A DNA stretch of 64,000 nt from Flavobacterium ichthyis. Its GTDB lineage: Bacteria > Bacteroidota > Bacteroidia > Flavobacteriales > Flavobacteriaceae. The notes below the pieces were generated by a model. It was not told the DNA's origin and ran no database searches. It was given only the letters and a program-made list of their open reading frames with translations. The DNA is taken from contig NZ_JAABLM010000001.1 in the NCBI RefSeq assembly GCF_009915155.1, forward strand, positions 310,001 through 374,000, in the 5' to 3' direction. A program made the translations under genes and the position numbers. Below, piece after piece: positions 25,422-34,189 of this stretch; the stretch's first letter is position 1; every line of letters starts with the position of its first letter.

Positions 25422-27224
25422 ATGTCAATAAACAAACAAGATATAGTTACCGCCATTTTAAATTCGGATACTTTTTTAAAAGTACCTGAATTAAAAGGAG
25501 CAAAACCAAGAATAGAATCCAATGGTAAACCCTATGCTTTTGTTGGTGGCTTCAATATGGTGTTCCAATTGGAACATCAACACAAGAAATGGGCTTTCAG
25601 AGTTTGGCACGTTCCTATGGGAGAACATACAAATCGCTACCGAAAAATATCAAAATATCTTTCAGAAAAAAAACTACCCTATTTTGCTGATTTTATCTAT
25701 GATGAAAAAGGAATTTTGGTTAATGGAAATTTATTGGACACCATCCGAATGGAATGGCTTGAGGGAAAATTGCTAAAAGAATATCTTGAAGAAAATTTAG
25801 GCAACAAAAACAAACTAACTAAACTTGCTGATGATTTTCTGGAAATGTGTAAAACTCTACGAGAAAATAATATTTCTCACGGAGATTTGCAAGAAGGAAA
25901 TATTTTGATTGACCGAAATGGAAATATCAAACTTGTAGATTATGATTCTATTTGTATTCCTGAAATTGAGGGTCAAAAAGAATTAGTTACAGGATTAAAA
26001 GGTTATCAACATCCCTCACGTTTTAAAGCGGGAAAAGCGTCTTTAAAAGCGGATTATTTTTCGGAATTGGTAATCTATCTTTCAATACTTGCTCTTTCTG
26101 AAAACTCAAATTTATGGAACAAGTATCAGGTGAAAGATACTCAATACTTATTGTTTACTGAAACCGATTTTGAAGATTTTGCAGACTCTGAAATCTATAA
26201 CGATTTACAAAAGCTATCTAATTCTATTAAAAGTCTGACAAGAATTTTGAACAGCTATTTATCGGAAAATAATTATCTAAATCTTACGTCTTTTGAACAT
26301 TATTTAAAAGCACCTAAAATAATCAATTTTGGCTCGAATGAAAAGGAAGTTCTAAAAGGGAAAACCATTGAATTGTCCTGGAATATTGAGAATTATGATA
26401 AAATTTCAATAAACAATGGTGTCGGAAATGTAACAGAAAAGCATTCTATTTCTGTTTCGCCTACCAATACAGCTACATACAAGTTACTTGCAGAAAATGC
26501 CTTTGATAAAACAGAAAAAGAACTAAATATAACGGTTCTTCCTCTTCCAAAAATAAAAGAATTTAGAGCAAAACACCAAAAAATTGAATTTGGAAAAGAA
26601 ACTGAAATTGTTTGGGATTTTGAAAATGTAGAAAAAGTAGAGTTGAATTATGCAGGAAATTTAGAGGTTATATCAAATAAAGGGAACAAAGTAATATCTC
26701 CATCAGAAGACACAAATTATAAAATTATTTTTACTGCATTAGATGGTGTAACAAAAGAAGAGAAAACGCTGAAAGTTCAAGTATTTAAGCGAATTGAAAT
26801 TGAAACTTTTACTACTGATTATGAATATATTGTTGAATCTCTGCCAATCGAGTTAAATTGGAAAATTAACAATGCTTCTGGTATAAAACTTTGCTCAAAT
26901 ATTGACAAGGAAATAGATGTAACAACTAAAAATAAAATATCTCTAAAGCCGAAAAGGAATCAATATTTTTATTTAAAAGCAAGCAATGACTTATTTACTG
27001 TAGAAAGTGAAAAAATAAATATAGAGGTACAAAATCTTCCTACGCTTCCAAGATTTGAAAATATTATTCCAGCAGGTAAAGAATTAATACCTGTTTTTAC
27101 TTTGGATTTTTCGGAAAATGTAAACAATATTCTTACAGAAAGTCAAATTAGTTTTCAAAAAGCAATTAAAAATAATAAAAGATTTAATTTACTTGAAAGC
27201 TTAAAAACTATATTGAGTAAATGA
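25422..27224 (+). CDS. Protein kinase-like protein 2 with Ig-like repeats
   Basis: 600 residues. Residues 1-290 are a kinase domain close to kinase 1: DIVTAILNSDTFLKVPELKG, ISHGDLQEGNILIDRNG (catalytic loop near 152-163), LVDYDSICI and GLKGYQHPSR. From about 298 to 540 come three beta-sandwich repeats with the recurring pattern IELSW-IENYDKI...VSPTNTATYKLLAEN, like bacterial Ig-like domains. The last 60 residues are helical and lack the (D/N)KF end. No signal or membrane segment, so the Ig-like part is presumably cytosolic here, which is unusual. Confidence 0.82.
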   Translation: MSINKQDIVTAILNSDTFLKVPELKGAKPRIESNGKPYAFVGGFNMVFQLEHQHKKWAFRVWHVPMGEHTNRYRKISKYLSEKKLPYFADFIYDEKGILVNGNLLDTIRMEWLEGKLLKEYLEENLGNKNKLTKLADDFLEMCKTLRENNISHGDLQEGNILIDRNGNIKLVDYDSICIPEIEGQKELVTGLKGYQHPSRFKAGKASLKADYFSELVIYLSILALSENSNLWNKYQVKDTQYLLFTETDFEDFADSEIYNDLQKLSNSIKSLTRILNSYLSENNYLNLTSFEHYLKAPKIINFGSNEKEVLKGKTIELSWNIENYDKISINNGVGNVTEKHSISVSPTNTATYKLLAENAFDKTEKELNITVLPLPKIKEFRAKHQKIEFGKETEIVWDFENVEKVELNYAGNLEVISNKGNKVISPSEDTNYKIIFTALDGVTKEEKTLKVQVFKRIEIETFTTDYEYIVESLPIELNWKINNASGIKLCSNIDKEIDVTTKNKISLKPKRNQYFYLKASNDLFTVESEKINIEVQNLPTLPRFENIIPAGKELIPVFTLDFSENVNNILTESQISFQKAIKNNKRFNLLESLKTILSK

Positions 27225-27817
27225 TGAATATTCTACAAAAAAATATGTGTAAAGTTGCAGGCTTTGATAATTTTATCGTTAACCATTGTTCTACGCAATA
27301 TAATTCCCTTTCTTCAATTGGTATTTTCTTTATATTTCAATATATAGTAATTTTTATTTCGTCTTTTGTGTTTTCTAATGACTTTTTATATTCTAACGTT
27401 TTTACATCTATATTAATAAGTATTGTAATTTTATTTTTCTTCATAAGAATCGTTAGGTTCTTCAACAAACATCTTCACAGTCATTTCAATGTTAAGGTCT
27501 TATTTATCATTTTAATTTCAAATATTTTGATTTTAATAATGATAACAACTATACTAAATTTAAAAATTTTTGAAATAGAAATTTTTTATGACTTGATAAT
27601 AAAAGGAGACGATTATGGTAAATATAAAATAATAAAACACCTATTTTCTTTATACTATCAAGTTAAAACATCTGAAAACGCAATCGTTATAATTCTATTT
27701 TGGATAGCAAAATTTTTGTTATTACAATTTATTTTTATTAAACCTTATTTTCAAATTTATTCAACAAGAAAAACAATATATAATTCAATAAGAAAAAATT
27801 ATGAGCAAAACTTCTAA
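27221..27817 (+). CDS. Small multi-pass membrane protein, distantly DUF4407-like
   Basis: 198 residues, overlapping the kinase stop (ATGATG). Four hydrophobic segments: about 32-50, 60-75, 90-110 and 153-174. The start (CKVAGFDNFIVNHCSTQYNSLSSIGIFF) follows the spacing of the DUF4407 start in the next gene (LSGAEISILKECPTDYNRQAGIGFT), so the two may be related, but similarity is weak. It overlaps the next gene by 17 bases. Function unknown; probably forms the membrane part of the cluster with its neighbour. Confidence 0.7.
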   Translation: MMNILQKNMCKVAGFDNFIVNHCSTQYNSLSSIGIFFIFQYIVIFISSFVFSNDFLYSNVFTSILISIVILFFFIRIVRFFNKHLHSHFNVKVLFIILISNILILIMITTILNLKIFEIEIFYDLIIKGDDYGKYKIIKHLFSLYYQVKTSENAIVIILFWIAKFLLLQFIFIKPYFQIYSTRKTIYNSIRKNYEQNF

Positions 27818-29300
27818 ATCAAAATCAAAAAGTTTTGATAAAAAGTATTCAAAAATTCAATATTTCTTTTGGCTATTGTCGGGAGCCGAAATTAGTATTT
27901 TAAAAGAATGCCCGACAGACTATAACAGACAAGCAGGAATAGGCTTTACAATTTTTATGACCACTTTATTAGCTTTCTTTTCTGGAAGCTACGCAGGTTA
28001 CTATTTTGGGGAAAGTTATGTTACATCAGTAGTTTTTGGGATTATTTGGGCTTCATTGATATTTAGTATCGATAGAAGTATGGTTGTAACTTTAAAAAAA
28101 GACCCCACTAAAAAAGAACAAAATTTTTGGATTCCTTTTTTGTCCAGAGCAGTTTTAGCCATACTCATTGCATTTATCATTTCAATACCCTTAGAATTAC
28201 TCATATTTAGAGATAGTATTGATATTCACAAAAATAAATTTAAGCAAGACAAAACTTTGAATATTATTTATGGACAAAGTACTATTGAAGATATTGACGG
28301 TAAAAAAGAAATATCGAGTAATTTAGAAGGGAATATTAATGAATTAAACAATTTATTATCCAAAGGTGAACCTCAAAATGATGTAGAATATGATAACCTT
28401 AAAAGAGAATTTAAAAATGCAGAAAGTAAATATATTTCATACAAAAACAAATACAATAATCTAAACTCTCAAGCCATAAACGCATATAATAGTGAAAATA
28501 TGGAGAGATATTACCAAATTTCTAAACAGAGAAGTATTGCTAAAAATAATATGGCAAATTATGGTAATAAAAATTATTTCCCTAAAAAAAGAGAGTTAGA
28601 AGTTTATAAAAAAAACTGGATAGAAGAAAGAAAAAAAGAACTTGTTGATTTAGGAGAAGAAAAGAAAAATATAAATGACAAAATTAAAAAAGGAACTGAC
28701 AAAGTAGAAAGTGCAGGTTCTAAAATAGATTCAATTCTATCAAAACACGATAATAGTTTTGTGTTTAATTTTATGGTATTAGAAGATTTGGCAAAAACAC
28801 ATCGTAAAGTATTAAAGCCCGTTGTAAAGAAAAATATTGATTCATTATCAAATAAATATAAAACTGATAGTTTATCAGTAAATGCAGCATCAAATAATCA
28901 ATCATCAGAAATTCAACCATCAAAATTAGAATGGGTTAGCGAATATGATTCTGAAGGTGCAACTATTTTATTTTTACTTTGGCTCATTAGAATTTTATTT
29001 TTCACTATTGAAATTCTACCAACTATAGCAAAAATAGCTACTCCAATAGGTGCTTACGACAGAGCAATATACAGAAAAGAAAAAGATTTAGAACTGGAAT
29101 TAGACGAAAAAACATCAGAATATCTATTGCATCAACAAAAATTAAGAGAAATTGAATTTGAAGCAGAGCAAAAACAGCTTAAAGACAGAGTGAAAATAGA
29201 AAATGAACTTCATAAAGAACTTATTACAGAGATTGCTTCTGTTCAAAATAAAATAGCAAGAGAGAAAATTGAAGATTTTAAAAGAAACCACCTAAACTGA
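27801..29300 (+). CDS. DUF4407 membrane protein with long coiled-coil region
   Basis: 499 residues. Residues 20-145 match the DUF4407 pattern: FFWLLSGAEISILKECPTD, GIGFTIFMTTLLAFFSGSYA and SLIFSIDRSMV, with three membrane segments. A coiled-coil rich soluble region spans about 145-385, then one more hydrophobic stretch (ATILFLLWLIRILFFTIEIL) and a terminal coiled coil (about 430-495) rich in Glu, Lys and Gln. Last gene of the cluster; its stop is 12 bases from the convergent response regulator with no terminator. A membrane sensor or effector role is conceivable. Confidence 0.85.
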   Translation: MSKTSKSKSKSFDKKYSKIQYFFWLLSGAEISILKECPTDYNRQAGIGFTIFMTTLLAFFSGSYAGYYFGESYVTSVVFGIIWASLIFSIDRSMVVTLKKDPTKKEQNFWIPFLSRAVLAILIAFIISIPLELLIFRDSIDIHKNKFKQDKTLNIIYGQSTIEDIDGKKEISSNLEGNINELNNLLSKGEPQNDVEYDNLKREFKNAESKYISYKNKYNNLNSQAINAYNSENMERYYQISKQRSIAKNNMANYGNKNYFPKKRELEVYKKNWIEERKKELVDLGEEKKNINDKIKKGTDKVESAGSKIDSILSKHDNSFVFNFMVLEDLAKTHRKVLKPVVKKNIDSLSNKYKTDSLSVNAASNNQSSEIQPSKLEWVSEYDSEGATILFLLWLIRILFFTIEILPTIAKIATPIGAYDRAIYRKEKDLELELDEKTSEYLLHQQKLREIEFEAEQKQLKDRVKIENELHKELITEIASVQNKIAREKIEDFKRNHLN

Positions 29301-29312
29301 CAAATTCCGATA

Positions 29313-29972
29313 CTAAACCACCCCCATATCTTTCACAATCCCAACCAAATGAACCGCATTTTTTGCTTTAAAATAAATTTTTAATTTATTCATGCGCTTT
29401 TCAACACTGCTAAGACTTGACGAACTTTTCCCCATTTCCTTAAATTTTTTGCCAATTTCATCTTGGGTAAATCCTTGTGCCAACAAGCGTAGAAGATCAA
29501 TATCAGTATCGTCTATTTCCAGCATTGCGGGATTTACAATTAAGTGAGATAATTCCGGAGAAATATACCGTTCGTTAGCTGTTACAGCTTTTACCGCATT
29601 TAACAAGTCAACCGAACCTTGCCTTCCTTTACAAACGTATGCATCGATGCCTTCATTAAACAAAGTTTTGATTCTAAAACTTCTGTCTTCAATTGAGTAA
29701 ACAATAATTTTTATAGCGGATTGTTCGGATTTTACCGCTTTTATCAATTCCTCGCCCGATTGCAGAATAACAGTCCGGTGATCAGGTTTAAACGATAAAT
29801 CTGTAATCAACAAATCAAACGGAACGCCGTCAATTATTGCCTTTTTTATTTTCAAAAAAGCATCGTCGCAATATTTTGCGTGGTGAATTTCAAGGTTGGC
29901 ATTTTTTTTAAAAATTGAAGCGATTCCTTGGTTAATACTATCAATATCTTCTGCGATTAATATCTTTTTCAT
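29313..29972 (-). CDS. Response regulator with LuxR-like output domain
   Basis: 219 residues. Receiver domain: KKILIAEDIDS acidic pair, phospho-acceptor in LLITDLSFKPDHR (about residue 59), KIIVYSIEDR and the terminal KGRQGS lysine. Residues 150-215 form a helix-turn-helix of the NarL/LuxR kind (LLAQGFTQDEIGKKF, SSSSLSSVEKRMNKLKIYFKAKN). A LuxR-type recognition helix normally has one or two Ser/Thr here; the run of serines is odd. Downstream partner of the TPR histidine kinase, 12 bases away. Confidence 0.92.
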   Translation of the reverse strand: MKKILIAEDIDSINQGIASIFKKNANLEIHHAKYCDDAFLKIKKAIIDGVPFDLLITDLSFKPDHRTVILQSGEELIKAVKSEQSAIKIIVYSIEDRSFRIKTLFNEGIDAYVCKGRQGSVDLLNAVKAVTANERYISPELSHLIVNPAMLEIDDTDIDLLRLLAQGFTQDEIGKKFKEMGKSSSSLSSVEKRMNKLKIYFKAKNAVHLVGIVKDMGVV

Positions 29973-29984
29973 CCTTTTTATTTT

Positions 29985-31790
29985 TTAAAACGGAATCTTC
30001 ATAACGACTTTAAAACCTTTATTGTAATTCGGTTCAAAAATAATGCTTCCCCGGACTTGACGAATACGGTTTTCCACATTTTGCAAACCATTTTTAAAAA
30101 TATTTTCTTCAAAATTGAATCCAACACCATTATCGGAAAAAACCACTTCTAAAAAACCCGTTTTTTCTTCAAACGAAATCAGGCAAATTGTGGCTTGACT
30201 GTGTTTTTTAGTATTAATTAAAAGTTCTTGCAACACCCGGAAAAAATTGATTTTTTTACTTTCGTTCAAAGCGTTCCAGCTGATGGAATCAAACCCTTTC
30301 AAAACCACATTTAGTTGATTGTTTTGAAAATCCGAAATCATTTCTTTGAGATGAACACTATATTTTTCTCCAGTTTCCACAGTAGCATTTACACGCGAAA
30401 TATTTCGGGTTCGTTGGTACAAATCATCCAAATCGGTCAAAAGCCTATTTTTTGAATCCGAATCAATCGCTTGTAAATCAGCGAAAGCCATCACATTATA
30501 AAGGTCATTTGCTAATTCATCATGCACTTTTTTTGACAATCGGATTTCTGTATTATAAGTTTCCCGAATTTTTTCATTGGCATGTTTGGCTGCAGCAATT
30601 CGCCTTAACAATAAAAAAACGAACAATGCAAAAACAATCACGATAAACAATACCACATTAAAAATTCTTGATTTTTGAGCCCGTAGTTTATTTTCTGCCG
30701 CTTCGGTTCGGGCTTTCAACATCGCTTCTTCGGCTGATGTATAGTCGTAGCGCAATTTGGCAAACTGGTTTTTAGCTTGTTGGCGAACTTTGCGAATACT
30801 GTCGTTTATAGAAATGTAGTCGTTTATATAATTTTTTCGTTGCAAACCAACAACTTCGGAAGCAATCAACAATTCTAAAGCTTTAAGTTGGTCATCCGGA
30901 TTTTCGATTTTTTTAGAAAGCTGTAATGCATTTTCCGCTAATTTTTTGGCTTTCGCCAAATTTTCCCGTGCCAAGACTTCGGCCATTCTCAAATCAATAG
31001 AAATTATGCTGTGAAAATCAGCGGGATTGATAATACTTTTGGCTTCATCTAAAAACTTTAACCCCGAAATATCACCGGATTTATACAAAGCATAACCTTT
31101 ATTTGACAATATTTTAGAGCGTAAAGACTTATCATCTTCCGGAACAATTTTTAAAAGAGAATCTAACATTACAATGGCATCATTGTATTTTTGGATATCA
31201 ATATAAACCAAGGAAACGTTTACAGTCATGTAATTTTTGGTGGTGAAATCTGGCTCTAAATCAATGGCTTTGTTAAAATATTTTATCGCATTTTTATAAT
31301 CAAATAATTCTCTGTAAAGCAAGCCCATTGCATTGTAAAGATTGACTCTATAAGCAATATCTTGATTTTGCATTAAAATTTCAGCTTGAACCAACGCGGT
31401 TTCTGCCCCAAAATAATCAGCTTCCCGTTTTTGCAAAGCACTTAATTGTATTAAACTAAAACCGGCACGCAAACTGTCATTAGCTTTGCGATATTGTGCC
31501 ACCGATTTTTCAAAATAAATAAAACTGCTGTCGCGGTTTTTATCTTCAAAATATTTTCCCTTTAAATAAAAATAACCGCCTTGATAAGAGCTTGTTGTGG
31601 CCATTTTTTTTAATTGGTCAAACGACCTTGATAAATCAATTGTCTTTTCTTCGACTTGTTTTTCAATCTTTAAATAAAGTGAGGTGTAAGCATCAGATTT
31701 AGAAGTACCAATATTTTTTTCTCTCTCAGGTTGTACACAAGAGATTTGAAAGAATAACAATAAAAAAACAATCGGGGGACATTGCTTCAT
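29985..31790 (-). CDS. TPR sensor histidine kinase, lipoprotein-like signal
   Basis: 601 residues. Start MKQCPPIVFLLLFFQISCVQ (cysteine in lipobox-like position), TPR helices about 35-330 (NLYNAMGLLYRELFDYKNAI, YFNKAIDLEP), membrane segment about 377-397, dimerisation helix with KKVHDELANDLYNVM (phospho-histidine near 421) and an HATPase_c domain with SDNGVGFNFEENIFKNGLQN near 553. This is the NarX/DesK-type layout common in Flavobacteriia, sensing outside the membrane by TPRs. The cognate regulator follows; the 62-residue lipoprotein gene lies upstream. Confidence 0.93.
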   Translation of the reverse strand: MKQCPPIVFLLLFFQISCVQPEREKNIGTSKSDAYTSLYLKIEKQVEEKTIDLSRSFDQLKKMATTSSYQGGYFYLKGKYFEDKNRDSSFIYFEKSVAQYRKANDSLRAGFSLIQLSALQKREADYFGAETALVQAEILMQNQDIAYRVNLYNAMGLLYRELFDYKNAIKYFNKAIDLEPDFTTKNYMTVNVSLVYIDIQKYNDAIVMLDSLLKIVPEDDKSLRSKILSNKGYALYKSGDISGLKFLDEAKSIINPADFHSIISIDLRMAEVLARENLAKAKKLAENALQLSKKIENPDDQLKALELLIASEVVGLQRKNYINDYISINDSIRKVRQQAKNQFAKLRYDYTSAEEAMLKARTEAAENKLRAQKSRIFNVVLFIVIVFALFVFLLLRRIAAAKHANEKIRETYNTEIRLSKKVHDELANDLYNVMAFADLQAIDSDSKNRLLTDLDDLYQRTRNISRVNATVETGEKYSVHLKEMISDFQNNQLNVVLKGFDSISWNALNESKKINFFRVLQELLINTKKHSQATICLISFEEKTGFLEVVFSDNGVGFNFEENIFKNGLQNVENRIRQVRGSIIFEPNYNKGFKVVMKIPF

Positions 31791-31843
31791 TTTGTAAAGA
31801 ATTTCCCCCGAAAATAATAAAATTGTTTTGAAAAAAGCGAAAC

Positions 31844-32032
31844 TTACGGATTATTTATTCCGTTTCCTGGTGGTGGCGGTGGTGGCGGTTTTACAGGAGT
31901 TGCAATACCATCGCCTCCGGAATCAGTCGCTATTTGATTTGTTAAAGAAGTTTTTTCGGCTACTTCATCTGCTTCGCAGGAAACCATAGCCATGCTGCTC
32001 GCTAAAGCAAGTATGAACACAATTTTTTTCAT
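31844..32032 (-). CDS. Small proline-rich lipoprotein
   Basis: 62 residues: MKKIVFILALASSMAMVSCE lipoprotein signal (VSC lipobox), then an acidic DEVAEKTSLTNQ stretch and a terminal proline run (KPPPPPPPGNGINNP). Same strand as and 53 bases upstream of the TPR histidine kinase. It may be a ligand or accessory of the kinase's periplasmic TPR region, but this rests on position only. The sequence is too short to assign a family. Confidence 0.7.
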   Translation of the reverse strand: MKKIVFILALASSMAMVSCEADEVAEKTSLTNQIATDSGGDGIATPVKPPPPPPPGNGINNP

Positions 32033-32067
32033 TTTTTTTAAGAAATTAAAAATTTTACAAAAGCCAT

Positions 32068-32088
32068 CTTGGAAATGATTTTTCCAAG
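32068..32088 (-). other. Perfect hairpin upstream of the small lipoprotein
   Basis: CTTGGAAA-tgatt-TTTCCAAG, 36 bases before the lipoprotein start. No T run follows, so it is unlike a terminator; it may be a 5' leader structure or operator. I see no gene in the rest of the 318-base gap to 32351. Confidence 0.4.
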
Positions 32089-32350
32089 AAAAGCATCCTG
32101 ATTTTTTGGGAAGAAAAAATGGTTTCAGGGACTACAAAAAAAATCTTCCCAACTTGTTTCCAATCACCTGAAAACCATTCTGTTTTTGTAAATCAGTTTT
32201 GTACATTTGTTTCTGATGCATCAAAAACCCGGGAACTGATTTACGAGGCAAAGTAACTATCGGAATCCAGCTAAAACTCTGATATTTTCTAAGATTTCTA
32301 ATAATTCCACAGGTTTCCAACCTTTTCTAATAATTTCTAAATAGTTTGAA

Positions 32351-33214
32351 ATGAATAGCGCTTTTGAAAAATATAAAAATGCTGTGATTGCGAAATATGA
32401 ATCAGAAAAAAATGGTAAAAACGCCGACTTTTTGTTTGACCCAACCTCCGGGAATTTGAAAAAACTGTGTTTAGAAATTTCACTGCAGGAATTAGCTGCT
32501 TCGGACAAGCAGATTTTGGAAATTTTTTTTGAAAAAAGAAAAGAGGGTTCATTATCAACTCATATAAAGAATATTCATGTTGACAAGTTTAAAAATGTAA
32601 GTAAATTTTTTCGTGGTGAAGGAAATCCTAGTTTAGCTTCAACTTTAAATATGGCTGCTCTTTTGGTGGGATTTGAAGATAGACCATTTGCTAAATTTCG
32701 GAATAAAGATGAAAACAAAGTTGGCGAATCAGTAGAAAACAAAGTTAACAACTCCTTTGTGACAGTTACTCGAAATGAAACAGTTCCAGTAAAAAATGTT
32801 AGTTCAGACAAAAGCTTTTCGTTTTCAAAAATATCTTTGTTTTTAGTCACATGTGTAATCGTAAGTATTGGCGGATTTTTCTACTATAAATCAACTGAAA
32901 AAAAGTGTATGATTTGGAATGGAGATCATTATGAAAGAATAAATTGTGATGATAATACCACGATGGGAATTATGCATTACACCAACATCGTTTCACTTCA
33001 TGAAGAAACACTACAAAATTTCAAAAAAATTACGCCAGATAGCAACACCGTATTTTTTAAAAACGGAAAAGCGGTTATATATTACAGTAAGCCTAACATT
33101 AAAGAGGTTGAATTTTTTTCTTGCGATGGAGTTCATCCCGTGACCAAAAAAGATTTAAAACCAGTTACTCAATATATAATTAACAAGTACATTATAGATA
33201 AACCTCGAAAATAG
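32351..33214 (+). CDS. Single-pass membrane protein of unknown function
   Basis: 287 residues. N-terminal soluble part 1-155 (helical, with KNVSKFFRGEGNPSLASTLNMAA), one membrane segment about 158-176 (ISLFLVTCVIVSIGGFFYY) and a C-terminal domain of about 110 residues with CMIWNGDHYERINCDDN and EVEFFSCDGVHPVTKKDLKP. No signal peptide, so a cytosolic N-domain and an external C-domain is the likely topology. The N-part resembles small DNA-binding or protein-interaction helices but I recognise no family. Confidence 0.75.
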   Translation: MNSAFEKYKNAVIAKYESEKNGKNADFLFDPTSGNLKKLCLEISLQELAASDKQILEIFFEKRKEGSLSTHIKNIHVDKFKNVSKFFRGEGNPSLASTLNMAALLVGFEDRPFAKFRNKDENKVGESVENKVNNSFVTVTRNETVPVKNVSSDKSFSFSKISLFLVTCVIVSIGGFFYYKSTEKKCMIWNGDHYERINCDDNTTMGIMHYTNIVSLHEETLQNFKKITPDSNTVFFKNGKAVIYYSKPNIKEVEFFSCDGVHPVTKKDLKPVTQYIINKYIIDKPRK

Positions 33215-33363
33215 AGCATTCTCAACCCACAAATAATCATTTTCCTACGAAAACGAAATAGTTCTACACTAATCAGCTAAATATTATGCGTGCATAGTTT
33301 TTTATTTCGAATAATTTGCTTATTTTCGACACCTGAAAAATCAACTATAAATTCTATATCGAA

Positions 33364-34110
33364 ATGAAAATATTAGTATGCATCAGCCACGTTCCGGATA
33401 CCACATCCAAAATTAATTTTGCCAATGGTGATTCGGAATTTGACACAAATGGTGTTCAATTTGTAATTAATCCTAACGACGAATTTGGTCTTACCAGAGC
33501 CATTTGGTTCCAAGAACAACAAGGTGCTAACGTAACTGTTGTAAACGTTGGTGGTCCGGAAACCGAAGCTACACTTAGAAAAGCTTTGGCCATTGGTGCT
33601 AACGAAGCCATTCGTGTGAATGCCAACCCAACCGACGGTTTTTTTGTAGCAAAACAATTAGCCGAAGTGATAAAAAATGGTGGATATGATTTGGTCATCG
33701 CCGGAAAAGAATCCTTAGATTATAACGGTGGAATGGTTCCCGGAATGATTGCCGGAATAACCGGAATGAACTTCTTAAATTCTTGCATCAACTTAACCGT
33801 TGAAGGAAATAATGTAAAAGCAGTTCGTGAAATCGATGGTGGAAAAGAAACCGTCTCTACTTCTTTACCCTTAATTATCGGTGGACAAAAAGGTTTGGTT
33901 GAAGAAAAAGACCTTCGCATCCCAAACATGCGTGGCATCATGACTGCCAGAACCAAGGCTTTAAACGTGCTTGAACCAGTTGACGCTTCGGTAAATACAA
34001 AAGCGGTAAAATTTGAAAAACCCGCTCCAAAATCGGCGGTAAAATTAATTAGTCCTGACAATTTGGATGAACTTGTTAATTTGTTACACAACGAAGCTAA
34101 AGTAATTTAA
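33364..34110 (+). CDS. etfB: Electron transfer flavoprotein, beta subunit
   Basis: 248 residues; FixA/EtfB family, shuttling electrons from acyl-CoA dehydrogenases. Motifs: MKILVCISHVPDTTSKI, FVINPNDEFGLTRAI, DLVIAGKESLDYNGGMVPGM and the VREIDGGKE region. Length matches the family. It is followed at 80 bases by etfA on the same strand; the two form the FAD/AMP heterodimer. The gap holds AT-rich filler only. Confidence 0.96.
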   Translation: MKILVCISHVPDTTSKINFANGDSEFDTNGVQFVINPNDEFGLTRAIWFQEQQGANVTVVNVGGPETEATLRKALAIGANEAIRVNANPTDGFFVAKQLAEVIKNGGYDLVIAGKESLDYNGGMVPGMIAGITGMNFLNSCINLTVEGNNVKAVREIDGGKETVSTSLPLIIGGQKGLVEEKDLRIPNMRGIMTARTKALNVLEPVDASVNTKAVKFEKPAPKSAVKLISPDNLDELVNLLHNEAKVI

Positions 34111-34189
34111 TCAGGAATAAAAAATACGAATTACTAATTTTTGAAATCTTTAAATCCTTAAATTTTTCAATCTTTAAATTAAAAAAATT

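Noticed and set aside
21734..29300. Prophage or conjugative element
   Set aside because: No integrase, capsid, portal, relaxase or att-like repeats found; only a compact operon.
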